The notes under the pieces are model-generated. The model ran no database searches, had not been told where the DNA came from, and saw nothing but the letters and a program-made list of their open reading frames with translations. 64,000 nucleotides of DNA from contig CAOKMT010000005.1 of NCBI GenBank assembly GCA_948469885.1, positions 1 through 64,000 on the forward strand, written 5' to 3'. Shown here one piece after another: positions 55,962 through 63,990 of the stretch. Origin of the DNA: an uncultured Sporosarcina sp. Lineage in GTDB: Bacteria; Bacillota; Bacilli; Bacillales_A; Planococcaceae. The stretch's first letter is position 1; every line of letters starts with the position of its first letter. Made by a program: the position numbers and the translations under genes.

Positions 55962-56706
55962 ATTGTTCACCGAATAAATGATGGATATTTTGTCGCTTAA
56001 TTTGTAATTGCTTCAAAATAAATGACCTGACAAAATCGTTCTGCGGAAAATTCATAATTTCATAAGGTGTGCCGTATTGGACAATGGACCCCTCATTGAT
56101 AATTAAAATTTTATCCGATAATGTCAGCGCCTCCTCTGGATCATGTGTCACGATAATCGTCGTCAAATTAAATTCTTTCGCAATGGCGTGGATCCGTTGC
56201 TTGATGGATTCCTTTATGACACCATCCAATGCACTCAAAGGCTCATCCAATAATAATATTTTCGGCTTCATCACCAATGTCCGCGCAATGGACACACGCT
56301 GTTTTTGACCGCCCGATAATTCACTAATTCGTTTCGTCAGATGTGGGGTTAATTCCAAGAACTCAATATACTCTTGCAGTTCTTCCTTAGACGTTAAATT
56401 TTTTTTATTTCTCAAGCCGTACACTATGTTTTCATATGCATTTAAATTAGGAAACAGTGCATAATCTTGAAAAACAATATTAAATCCACGATCTTTCATC
56501 GATACGTGACTTAAATCTTGATCATCGAAAAGCACTTTCCCATGAGTCATTTTTGTTAATCCTAAGATGATATGCAATAAAGTTGATTTCCCACTCCCAC
56601 TGGGGCCTAGTAAAGAAACGATCTCGCCCTTTTTAATGTCAAGATTAACCTCGTCCAATACAACTTTCCCTTCATATTGTTTGCTAATGTTTTGTAATTG
56701 CAGCAA
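55954..56706 (-). CDS. 2-aminoethylphosphonate ABC transporter ATP-binding protein (PhnT-like)
   Basis: 250 aa. Walker A GPSGSGKST, signature LSGGQKQR, Walker B ILLLDEPLSALD and H-loop VTHDPEEAL. TTG at 56706 is the start because AGGAGGTGA sits six bases before it; the longer frame from 56793 would run through the promoter. First gene of the operon and directly behind the Pho box. Confidence 0.9.
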   Translation of the reverse strand: MLQLQNISKQYEGKVVLDEVNLDIKKGEIVSLLGPSGSGKSTLLHIILGLTKMTHGKVLFDDQDLSHVSMKDRGFNIVFQDYALFPNLNAYENIVYGLRNKKNLTSKEELQEYIEFLELTPHLTKRISELSGGQKQRVSIARTLVMKPKILLLDEPLSALDGVIKESIKQRIHAIAKEFNLTTIIVTHDPEEALTLSDKILIINEGSIVQYGTPYEIMNFPQNDFVRSFILKQLQIKRQNIHHLFGEQYA

Positions 56707-56734
56707 ACACTTCACCTCCTGTGAATACACCTTA

Positions 56735-56788
56735 AGTATAAATATCGTTTGTAAAGACCGTTTGTATTTTATGTAAATTATTTGTAAA
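56735..56788 (-). promoter_or_regulatory. PhoP-type Pho box and -10 of the 2-aminoethylphosphonate operon
   Basis: Minus-strand hexamers TTTACA, TTTACA, TACAAA and TTTACA start at complements 56788, 56777, 56766 and 56755, each exactly 11 bp apart (6-bp unit plus 5-bp spacer). This matches the B. subtilis PhoP pattern TT(A/C/T)A(C/T)A with about 5-bp spacers; the third unit is degenerate. TATACT at 56740-56735, 9 bp downstream, fits as the -10. Confidence 0.78.
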
Positions 56789-56926
56789 TTCATGATTTAT
56801 TAATATAACAATCAAAATAAAACGCCCTCAACTGTTCCATAAGCATCGGGTTGGTTCATTTTCTATTACTCCTTTTCAAAATCACTTACAATAGAAGATA
56901 AATAGAGGAGAAGAGGAGTGATTTCT

Positions 56927-57202
56927 TTGGCAAATGGCGCGAACAACAGAAAAGAAGTACTCGTGGATATCGAAGAAAAAATGTCTTTGGCGAACGCAAT
57001 CACATATTTGGAAACGATTACAAACAAATTGAAAGAACAAGGCTCCTTCACTTTGAGTCATAACGGAAAACCAATTGAAGTTAAACCGTCCTCGACAGTA
57101 GAGTTGGAAATTAAGGTGGAAAAACGGCAAGACAAACAAAAATTTGAAATTGAAGTTGAATGGACAGAAGGCGAAGAGGAAACAACTTTTACAATTGAGT
57201 AA
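56927..57202 (+). CDS. amphi-Trp domain-containing protein
   Basis: 91 aa small protein of the amphi-Trp domain type: a helix with EEKMSLANAITYLETIT, then alternating strands VELEIKVEKR and FEIEVEW ending in an acidic EGEEETTFTIE. Function is unknown. TTG at 56927 has GAGGAG eight bases upstream and is better than the GTG at 56918. The laccase-domain gene follows after 18 bp. Confidence 0.75.
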   Translation: MANGANNRKEVLVDIEEKMSLANAITYLETITNKLKEQGSFTLSHNGKPIEVKPSSTVELEIKVEKRQDKQKFEIEVEWTEGEEETTFTIE

Positions 57203-57220
57203 AAAAGGGAATGTGATGAT

Positions 57221-57988
57221 GTGAAAGCAAAATTATATGTCCGCAATGAAAAATTCATCGCTGGCTTGACACTGAAAGATGAAAACGCGCTTGAAAGCAA
57301 CAACATGGCGCTCCATGCGTGTGAAAATATACGTCATATCGTACGCAATCGACAAAATTTAGCGGTTTTCCTAGACTGCGACTTGGACGCGTTTGTCTGT
57401 GCCGACCAAACGCATAGCGCTCATTTCAAACGGGTCACTTTTAAAGATAAAGGAAAAGGTGCCACTTACTTGGACAGTGCCATTCCGGATACGGACGCCT
57501 TATATACGTACGATTCCGATCTTTTGTTGTGCAGCTTCACCGCCGACTGTGTTCCCGTCCTTTTTTACAATGAAGCGGCTGGTCTGATCGGCGTCATTCA
57601 TTCGGGCTGGCAAGGAACCGTGAAAGAAATTACATCAAAGCTTTTCGAGCATTTGATCCACATTGAAAAATGCCAGCCCGAGGACTTTCATGTCCAACTT
57701 GGGATCGCATTAAGTCAAGACAAGTTCGAAGTCGATGAAGACGTCTACTTAAAATTCAAAACGCTCGGTTATGCAGACGAATTCATCTATTTCAACGAGG
57801 CTACTTCCAAATACCATATCGACAATCAGCAAACTGTAAAAAAGCAATGCGAATTGGCAGGGATCCCCTCAAGCCAGATTCAAATCGACCGAACATGCAC
57901 GTATCAAAGTCCAAACGGCTTCTCTTACCGCCAAAATAAACGATGCGGTAGGCATCTCAGTTTTATAATGAGAAAAAGCGAAGGTTAA
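57221..57988 (+). CDS. pgeF: Laccase-domain (LACC1/YlmD/PgeF-type) purine nucleoside phosphorylase
   Basis: 255 aa. Zinc ligands and catalytic residues lie in ADQTHSAH near residue 66, TADCVPVLF near 107 and IHSGWQGT near 125. Established knowledge: family members act as purine nucleoside phosphorylase/adenosine deaminase, and PgeF edits peptidoglycan precursors in E. coli. The substrate here is open. GTG start at 57221. Unlike most relatives it is not in the division cluster, so it could be an extra copy. Confidence 0.85.
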   Translation: MKAKLYVRNEKFIAGLTLKDENALESNNMALHACENIRHIVRNRQNLAVFLDCDLDAFVCADQTHSAHFKRVTFKDKGKGATYLDSAIPDTDALYTYDSDLLLCSFTADCVPVLFYNEAAGLIGVIHSGWQGTVKEITSKLFEHLIHIEKCQPEDFHVQLGIALSQDKFEVDEDVYLKFKTLGYADEFIYFNEATSKYHIDNQQTVKKQCELAGIPSSQIQIDRTCTYQSPNGFSYRQNKRCGRHLSFIMRKSEG

Positions 57989-58126
57989 TTGGGAAACTTA
58001 TATTGTAATTGAGAATTTAATGTTACTTTCGAATGCGTATGTATCTTATTATCGATTTCACTTATCTTCTTAAACGACTGATAACACGTACTTTTTAAGG
58101 TTCATTAAGAAATACGAGTGATATGT

Positions 58127-58155
58127 TTGACAAAAAGCGAAATGTATATAATAAT
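58127..58155 (+). promoter_or_regulatory. ahpCF promoter
   Basis: TTGACA (58127-58132) and AATAAT (58150-58155) with a 17-bp spacer; start expected near 58162. Confidence 0.75.
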
Positions 58156-58165
58156 GAATATGTAA

Positions 58166-58180
58166 TTAGAATTATTATAG
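58166..58180. promoter_or_regulatory. PerR box of ahpC
   Basis: TTAGAATTATTATAG matches the 7-1-7 PerR consensus TTATAATNATTATAA at 12 of 14 defined positions and overlaps the start of transcription, as expected for peroxide-inducible ahpC. Confidence 0.75.
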
Positions 58181-58213
58181 TTTAGAAGCGGAAACAATAT
58201 AAGAACCGCTATT

Positions 58214-58250
58214 GTCAGTATAGGTTACAACAAAGTGACCTACACTAACT
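58214..58250 (+). other. Hairpins in the ahpC leader
   Basis: TAGGTTAC/GTGACCTA with flanking AGT/ACT pairs forms a stem at 58216-58246. A smaller AGCGG/CCGCT stem lies just upstream (58187-58210). They fill the leader of about 125 nt and end shortly before the AGGAGG of ahpC; a role in mRNA stability is possible. Confidence 0.5.
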
Positions 58251-58287
58251 ATAATAAAAAACACAACTATTAGGAGGAAAATGAATT

Positions 58288-58857
58288 ATGTCTCAAATCG
58301 GTAAAGAAGTACAAGAGTTTACAGCGTCAGCTTACAATGCAGGTACTGGTGAGTTCATCGAAGTCACTCAAGAAAACTTGAAAGGTCAGTGGAGCGTTGT
58401 TTGCTTCTACCCAGCAGACTTCACATTCGTTTGCCCAACAGAACTAGAAGATCTACAAAAACAATACGCAACTCTAAAAGAGCTTGGCGTTGAAGTATAT
58501 TCTGTTTCAACAGATACGCATTTCACACATAAAGCATGGCACGATCACTCAGATGCAATTAGCACAATCGAGTACATCATGATCGGTGACCCTTCACAAA
58601 CAATTTCCCGTAACTTCGATGTACTAGACGAAGCATCAGGTCTAGCAGATCGTGGTACATTCATCATCGACCCGGACGGTGTTGTACAAGCAGTTGAAAT
58701 CAACGCAGGCGGCATCGGACGTGACGCAAGCATTCTCGTTGGTAAAGTAAAAGCTGCACAATACGTACGCAACAACCCAGGCGAAGTTTGCCCAGCGAAA
58801 TGGGAAGAAGGCGCAGAAACGCTTAAGCCAAGCCTTGACCTAGTAGGTAAGATTTAA
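58288..58857 (+). CDS. ahpC: Alkyl hydroperoxide reductase subunit C (peroxiredoxin)
   Basis: 189 aa 2-Cys peroxiredoxin. Peroxidatic Cys49 in FVCPTEL and resolving Cys168 in EVCPAKW; a GGIGRD motif near 141 marks the sensitive AhpC type. Codon usage is skewed to a small set (many GCA, GTA, CTA), as in highly expressed genes. AGGAGG precedes the ATG. A terminator follows, so much of its mRNA probably ends before ahpF. Confidence 0.97.
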   Translation: MSQIGKEVQEFTASAYNAGTGEFIEVTQENLKGQWSVVCFYPADFTFVCPTELEDLQKQYATLKELGVEVYSVSTDTHFTHKAWHDHSDAISTIEYIMIGDPSQTISRNFDVLDEASGLADRGTFIIDPDGVVQAVEINAGGIGRDASILVGKVKAAQYVRNNPGEVCPAKWEEGAETLKPSLDLVGKI

Positions 58858-58903
58858 CCTAAATCAGCTTGTAGCTGAATCGAGGCTTTATTGGACTTTA
58901 TCG

Positions 58904-58931
58904 TAGTGGGGCTCTGTCCCCGCTATTTTTT
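58904..58931 (+). terminator. Attenuating terminator after ahpC
   Basis: AGTGGGG/CCCCGCT stem, 6-nt loop, then six T. Likely partial, giving more ahpC than ahpF. Confidence 0.75.
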
Positions 58932-59011
58932 AAGCCCCTAATGAGTTTACATTATTTGGATAATCGTCGATTGCCGCAAATTTCTATTAATTAGAACTGC
59001 AAATCACCGAT

Positions 59012-59080
59012 TTTCGGCGTATGCCTCAGCCTTTGAATTGGACAAAAGGTCGTTCAAAAGTTGGGGCAGCAACGCCGAAA
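59012..59080. other. Long imperfect hairpin between ahpC and ahpF
   Basis: TTTCGGCGT (59012-59020) and ACGCCGAAA (59072-59080) are inverted. Further inner pairs are GCC/GGC and TTTGAA/TTCAAA, so the 69-nt segment can fold almost end to end. It is not followed by a T run. Confidence 0.6.
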
Positions 59081-59116
59081 TAGACTACGAATTATATATT
59101 AAGGAGTATGATCAAT

Positions 59117-60643
59117 TTGTTAGATGCAGAGATTAAACAACAACTAGCCCAATACCTTGAAATGATGGAAGGCGATATCGTTCTTAAAGTAAGCACAGGA
59201 TCCGATGAAGTCTCTCGTGAAATGCTCAGTCTCGTAGATGAGTTAGCAACGATGTCTTCTCGTATTAAAGTGGAGCATACAGAACTAGAAAGAACACCTA
59301 GCTTTAGTGTTAACCGTCCTGGTGAAGACACTGGCGTCGTATTTGCGGGTGTCCCACTTGGCCATGAATTCACTTCATTAGTCCTTGCGCTATTGCAAGT
59401 GAGTGGACGGGCTCCGAAAGTCGATGAGAAGTTGATCGATCAAGTGAAAAATCTTGAAGGCAATTATCACTTCGAATCTTACATCAGCCTAAGCTGTCAA
59501 AACTGTCCGGAAGTCGTCCAAGCATTAAACGTCATGAGTGTTTTAAACCCTAATATCACACATACGATGATTGACGGCGCGGCTTTTAAAGACGAAGTCG
59601 AAAGCAAAAACGTCATGGCAGTTCCGACAGTGTTCCTCAACGGTGAATCTTTCTCCAGCGGTCGTGCGTCCCTCGAAGAACTTCTTGCTAAACTAGGAAG
59701 CGAAGTAGACCCTGAAGAATTTAACAATAAAGATCCTTTTGATGTGCTCGTCATCGGAGGCGGACCAGCAGGTGCAAGTGCAGCAATTTATGCAGCACGT
59801 AAAGGGATCCGTACGGGGATTGTTGCTGATCGTTTCGGCGGCCAAATCCTGGATACAGCGACAATTGAGAACTTCATTAGTGTCAAACATACGGAAGGTC
59901 CTAAACTTGCAGCAAGCCTTGAAGAACATGTAAAAGAGTACAATGTCGATGTTATGAACTTACAAACTGCGAAAAGTTTAGTTAAAAAAGACTTAGTTGA
60001 AATTGAGTTAGAAAACGGCGCAACGCTCAAGAGTAAGTCTGTCATCCTTTCAACAGGTGCTCGCTGGCGCAATATCGGCGTACCTGGCGAAGCCGAATTC
60101 AGAAACAAAGGTGTCGCTTATTGCCCACACTGTGACGGCCCATTGTTCGAAGGCAAAGATATCGCTGTCGTCGGTGGCGGAAACTCTGGTATTGAAGCAG
60201 CGATCGACCTGGCAGGAATCGTCAATCATGTAACGGTTCTTGAATTTGCGCCGGAATTGAAAGCCGATTCCGTTCTGCAAGATCGTCTGAACAGCTTACC
60301 AAACGTTACAGTTCTGAAAAACGTGCAAACAAAAGAAATTACGGGTACTGACAGTGTTAACGGAATCACTTATATTGACCGTGAGACAGAAGCAGAGCAC
60401 CATATTGAATTGGCGGGTGTATTCGTCCAAATCGGACTCGTGCCAAATACGGATTGGTTAGGCGATTCAGTAGAGCGTAACCGTTTCGGAGAGATCGTAG
60501 TCGACAAATACGGCGCAACAAACGTACCTGGCGTATACGCTGCAGGTGACTGCACGGACGCTCCAAACAAACAAATCATCATTTCAATGGGTTCAGGTGC
60601 GAACTCAGCACTAGGCGCATTCGATTACCTCGTTCGAAACTAA
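59117..60643 (+). CDS. ahpF: Alkyl hydroperoxide reductase subunit F
   Basis: 508 aa NADH:AhpC disulfide reductase. N-terminal thioredoxin-like double domain (1-195) with CQNC near residue 126. The flavin domain has GGGPAGASAA near 214, the active-site pair CPHC near 340 and NADH motif GGGNSGIEAA near 358. TTG at 59117 is the likely start (MLDAEIKQQL, as in relatives); AAGGAG is ten bases upstream and too near the ATG at 59108. Confidence 0.95.
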   Translation: MLDAEIKQQLAQYLEMMEGDIVLKVSTGSDEVSREMLSLVDELATMSSRIKVEHTELERTPSFSVNRPGEDTGVVFAGVPLGHEFTSLVLALLQVSGRAPKVDEKLIDQVKNLEGNYHFESYISLSCQNCPEVVQALNVMSVLNPNITHTMIDGAAFKDEVESKNVMAVPTVFLNGESFSSGRASLEELLAKLGSEVDPEEFNNKDPFDVLVIGGGPAGASAAIYAARKGIRTGIVADRFGGQILDTATIENFISVKHTEGPKLAASLEEHVKEYNVDVMNLQTAKSLVKKDLVEIELENGATLKSKSVILSTGARWRNIGVPGEAEFRNKGVAYCPHCDGPLFEGKDIAVVGGGNSGIEAAIDLAGIVNHVTVLEFAPELKADSVLQDRLNSLPNVTVLKNVQTKEITGTDSVNGITYIDRETEAEHHIELAGVFVQIGLVPNTDWLGDSVERNRFGEIVVDKYGATNVPGVYAAGDCTDAPNKQIIISMGSGANSALGAFDYLVRN

Positions 60644-60656
60644 TTGATTCATTTTT

Positions 60657-60693
60657 AAAGCCACTTCGCTATGGTAGCGAAGTGGCTTTTATT
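60657..60693 (+). terminator. Terminator after ahpF
   Basis: Perfect 15-bp stem AAAGCCACTTCGCTA/TAGCGAAGTGGCTTT with a 3-nt loop. Confidence 0.92.
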
Positions 60694-60713
60694 TACTACA
60701 ATATCGGTTTGTG

Positions 60714-60926
60714 GTTGGACAATCTTAGCAGTTCGTTGGACAACCCCTGCGACTCGTTGGACTATCGAGTGATTTCATTGGACAAAAGAACCGAGGTTGG
60801 ACAATTTCGTCGGTACGTTGGATCATCTTTAGCATTCGTTGGATTACCCGGCCGCCGTTGGAATACCTGATATTTTCGTTGGACTATTCCTAACCTCTGT
60901 TGAACTACCCGACCAGTTCGTTGGAA
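60714..60926. repeat. GTTGGAC phased repeat array 3 (11 units)
   Basis: Units start at 60714, 60735, 60756, 60777, 60796, 60817, 60838, 60857, 60878, 60899 and 60920; steps are 21 bp except 19 bp before 60796 and 60857. The array fills the space between the ahpF terminator and the stop codon of the convergent argH-like gene (60931). Longest copy in the window. Confidence 0.9.
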
Positions 60927-60930
60927 TACA

Positions 60931-62262
60931 TCATTCCCCCGGCACTTGCTTGATCAGTTTTTTATTTCCTTTGTTCAATATGTTCTCATAGTCGATATAC
61001 TCATAAATATCATCCGTTATGCTATCACTGAACCCTGCCAACTCTTCAACCGTTAAATCCTCAATCGCCTTTCCTTGCTCTTCACAGTAAATAATGAGCT
61101 TGCCGACGATTTCATGAGCATCTCTGAATGCAGTTCCTTTACTCACTAAATAATCCGCGACTTCGGTAGCGTTCAAGAAGCCGGCTTTAATGGCTGCTTT
61201 CATGTTTTCTTCCTTCACATGCAACGTTTCGATCATTTTCGCCATGATTTCAAGACAATCCATCACTGTATCGATTGCATCGAAAAATTGCTCTTTATCT
61301 TCCTGCATATCTTTGTTATAAGTGAGCGGCAGTCCTTTCAGCGTCGTCAATAATGCGAAAAGCGAACCATAGACTCTGCCCGTCTTGCCCCTTATCAGTT
61401 CTGCGGCATCCGGGTTTTTCTTTTGAGGCATAATACTGCTGCCCGTTGAATAAGCATCATCCATCTCGATGAATTGGAATTCTTGGCTGCTCCAAAGGAT
61501 GAGCTCTTCACTTAGTCGACTCAAGTGCATCATCATGATAGAAAAACTGGACATGAGTTCAAGTAAGTAATCCCGATCACTTACCCCGTCTAAATAATTA
61601 GCAACCGGTTTAGAAAAGCCTAAAAGATCAGTTGTAATTTGGCGGTCGATGTTATGCGTAGTCCCTGCCAATGCACCGCATCCGAGCGGATTTTCATCTA
61701 AAATGTCAATGGCATTCTGAACTCTCTTTTTGTCACGACTAAACATTTGTGCATACGCGCCGAGATGATGGGCGAACGTTACGACTTGTGCCCGTTGTAA
61801 ATGTGTGTAGCCAGGCATGATGACATTATTGTTTGCCGCTTTTTCATTCAGTGAACCAATCAGTTGCTGCAGACCGCTTATCACTTCTCCTGCTTTATTT
61901 TTGGCATAAAGTCTCATATCCACTGCCACTTGATCATTTCTGCTTCTTGCCGTATGAAGTTTCTTCCCTGTTTCACCAATTCTCTCCGTTAAATTCATTT
62001 CCACAAATGAGTGGATATCTTCATATTCACCCTCTACTTTCAACTCACCTGACTCGATGTCATTCAAGATCGATTCAAGTCCACCAACCAGTAAATCCCC
62101 TTCAGAATCGGTCAATAATTGACATTTTTGAAGCATTTTCACATGCGCAATGCTTCCCGTTATATCTTCATAATAGAGCCTATGGTCAATAGGTAAAGAT
62201 GTATTGAATTTCTCCATAATTTCGTCTTCCCGTTTCGTAAAACGTCCGCCCCATAGCTTCAT
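60931..62262 (-). CDS. Argininosuccinate lyase family protein (ArgH-like)
   Basis: 443 aa fumarase/aspartase superfamily. Signature GSSIMPQKKNPDAAE near residue 275 with the catalytic Ser, TARSRNDQVA near 104 and GYTHLQRAQ near 150. It fits ArgH, which releases fumarate from argininosuccinate. Odd points: no argG next to it, a slightly short chain, THNIDRQ at a place where ArgH usually has a T(P/F)xIDRE-like run, and strict coupling to a transporter gene whose TAA directly abuts this ATG. It may act on an imported N-succinyl compound; relatives such as EDDS lyase show that this fold does so. Confidence 0.85.
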   Translation of the reverse strand: MKLWGGRFTKREDEIMEKFNTSLPIDHRLYYEDITGSIAHVKMLQKCQLLTDSEGDLLVGGLESILNDIESGELKVEGEYEDIHSFVEMNLTERIGETGKKLHTARSRNDQVAVDMRLYAKNKAGEVISGLQQLIGSLNEKAANNNVIMPGYTHLQRAQVVTFAHHLGAYAQMFSRDKKRVQNAIDILDENPLGCGALAGTTHNIDRQITTDLLGFSKPVANYLDGVSDRDYLLELMSSFSIMMMHLSRLSEELILWSSQEFQFIEMDDAYSTGSSIMPQKKNPDAAELIRGKTGRVYGSLFALLTTLKGLPLTYNKDMQEDKEQFFDAIDTVMDCLEIMAKMIETLHVKEENMKAAIKAGFLNATEVADYLVSKGTAFRDAHEIVGKLIIYCEEQGKAIEDLTVEELAGFSDSITDDIYEYIDYENILNKGNKKLIKQVPGE

Positions 62263-63786
62263 TTAAACTTCCACCCTTTCCTTGTACTTTCTTGAATTCA
62301 TTTTGGATAACACGAAAACAGTTACGATGAGCAAAGCTGTCGTTAAAATTAAAGTGAATGCACTTCCTGTAATCCCCGCAACGACAAACCCGATGAGTGC
62401 AATCGCGGCATTAAGGCCTGCATACGGAAACTGCGTTTTCACATGATCGATATGATCGGCCCCGGCGCCTGTCGAGGATAAAATTGTCGTATCAGAAATA
62501 GGTGAACAATGATCTCCAAAGATCCCCCCTGATAGAACAGCCCCTATACAAACTAATAAATGCGCATCAAGACCTACTGCCATCGGAATGGCGATCGGAA
62601 GCATAATTGCAAATGTCCCCCATGACGTCCCGGATGCAAGCGCCATGCCCGCTCCTACTAGGAATAAGATGGCTGGGATGATGAAAGCTGGCACATTTCC
62701 TTTCATTGCCTCCACAATAAACTCCGCAGTCCCCATCTCATTAATGACTTTGCCAAGTGACCATGCCAGAACGAGCGTGACCGCCACGTAAACCATTTTC
62801 TGCATACCACCCGTGTAAATATCAATAATCTCACCAAACTTTTTCACTTTATAAACAATCATTAAGATGAGAATTGTTAAAGCCGCGAATAAATACGCTG
62901 CGCTTAATGAAACCCTAAATTCATTCCCAGGCACTGGCTCAAATGGGAAGCCAAATGAAATTAATAATCCGAACAACGTCATAAACAATACCAATAACGG
63001 TAACCAAATTAATATGGCTCGTCCATTTGTTTCAAATTCCTCTATATTTTCAGGTTTTCTAAGAGGTTTCGATTCAGGCCAATATAGCTGACCTGTTTGC
63101 TGCACTCTTCTTTCCGCCTTCGCCATTGGACCAAAATCTAATTTTGACAATGCCACGAGAGGCACCATAGAAACGGCCAATATCGGATAAAACTGAAAGG
63201 GAATGACTTGAATAAGTGTGCTGAATTCAGATGTATGGATATTCAACAATTCAAATTCCTTTTTAATCAGTCCCATTATGTATACTCCCCATCCAATGAA
63301 CGGGATCAAGACCGCTACAGGAGAGGACGTTGAATCGATGATCCATGCAAGTTTCTCCCTTGAGATTTTTGCTTTATCAAAAATCTTTTCGAAAACAGGT
63401 CCTACGATTAATGGCGTTCCCAAGTCGGAGAAGAATATGATGATACCGCCAAACCACGCAGAAATTTGGGCTTTGGCCCGTGTATTAATATACTTTACAG
63501 CACTAGCGGCAAGCGCTGCTCCACCACCTGATTTTTCCATAAGTGCTACAAACCCACCGATAAAAAACAATAAAACTAACACTGCTGCATTGTAACTATC
63601 TGCTACTTGCGGAAATATAAAATTTCCGATCACTTCCATCGTCGCTTCAAGAGGACGTCCCCCTACAAGAATTAGGACACCAATATAAACGCCTGAAAAC
63701 AGTGACACAATAACGTTTTTAGTAACAATTGCGAGAATGACTGCAATAATCGGTGGTATTAAAGATACTACCCCCATGTGATCCAT
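62263..63786 (-). CDS. NhaC-type Na+/H+ antiporter family transporter
   Basis: 507 aa, about 12 helices. Family features are FFIGGFVALMEKSGGGAA near residue 75, FFSDLGTPLIVGP near 116, GTSWGTFAIMLPIA near 385 and GDHCSPISDTTILSSTGAG near 425. Some members exchange organic anions rather than plain Na+/H+. ATG at 63786 with GGGAGG seven bases upstream. First gene of a two-gene operon with the ArgH-like lyase, which suggests it carries that enzyme's substrate or product. Confidence 0.85.
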   Translation of the reverse strand: MDHMGVVSLIPPIIAVILAIVTKNVIVSLFSGVYIGVLILVGGRPLEATMEVIGNFIFPQVADSYNAAVLVLLFFIGGFVALMEKSGGGAALAASAVKYINTRAKAQISAWFGGIIIFFSDLGTPLIVGPVFEKIFDKAKISREKLAWIIDSTSSPVAVLIPFIGWGVYIMGLIKKEFELLNIHTSEFSTLIQVIPFQFYPILAVSMVPLVALSKLDFGPMAKAERRVQQTGQLYWPESKPLRKPENIEEFETNGRAILIWLPLLVLFMTLFGLLISFGFPFEPVPGNEFRVSLSAAYLFAALTILILMIVYKVKKFGEIIDIYTGGMQKMVYVAVTLVLAWSLGKVINEMGTAEFIVEAMKGNVPAFIIPAILFLVGAGMALASGTSWGTFAIMLPIAIPMAVGLDAHLLVCIGAVLSGGIFGDHCSPISDTTILSSTGAGADHIDHVKTQFPYAGLNAAIALIGFVVAGITGSAFTLILTTALLIVTVFVLSKMNSRKYKERVEV

Positions 63787-63846
63787 AAACAAACCTCCCG
63801 TTATGCAAAATAAGATCGCACCCTTTTGACATATCTACTTAATATA

Positions 63847-63879
63847 AGGGTATATATTAATTATTTACCCTATAATCAA
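63847..63879 (-). promoter_or_regulatory. Promoter with overlapping palindrome before the NhaC-type gene
   Basis: Minus-strand TTGATT (complement 63874-63879) and TATATA (63851-63856) with a 17-bp spacer. The inverted repeat AGGGTA-N13-TACCCT (63847-63871) covers the spacer and -10, the expected place for a repressor operator. Confidence 0.6.
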
Positions 63880-63951
63880 TTATATTTAACGTTCTTATGA
63901 TATGCAAGAACAATTTTAAAGTTTTGTCAATTCTATCATTACTATTTCAAA

Positions 63952-63990
63952 ATAAAAAAGACTGACAGGATACATATTCCTGACAGCCTT
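63952..63990 (-). terminator. Terminator of a minus-strand gene beyond the right edge
   Basis: Minus-strand CTGTCAGGA/TCCTGTCAG-like stem (one mismatch, 7-nt loop) followed by TCTTTTTTATTTT. The gene it serves is outside the window. Confidence 0.75.

Noticed and set aside
51429..56706. Horizontally acquired island for phosphonate use
   Set aside because: Base composition and codon use look like the neighbours and no integrase, tRNA end or direct repeats flank the cluster.
60714..60926. CRISPR array
   Set aside because: The conserved core is only 6-8 bp, the step is 19-21 bp, and no cas genes are present.
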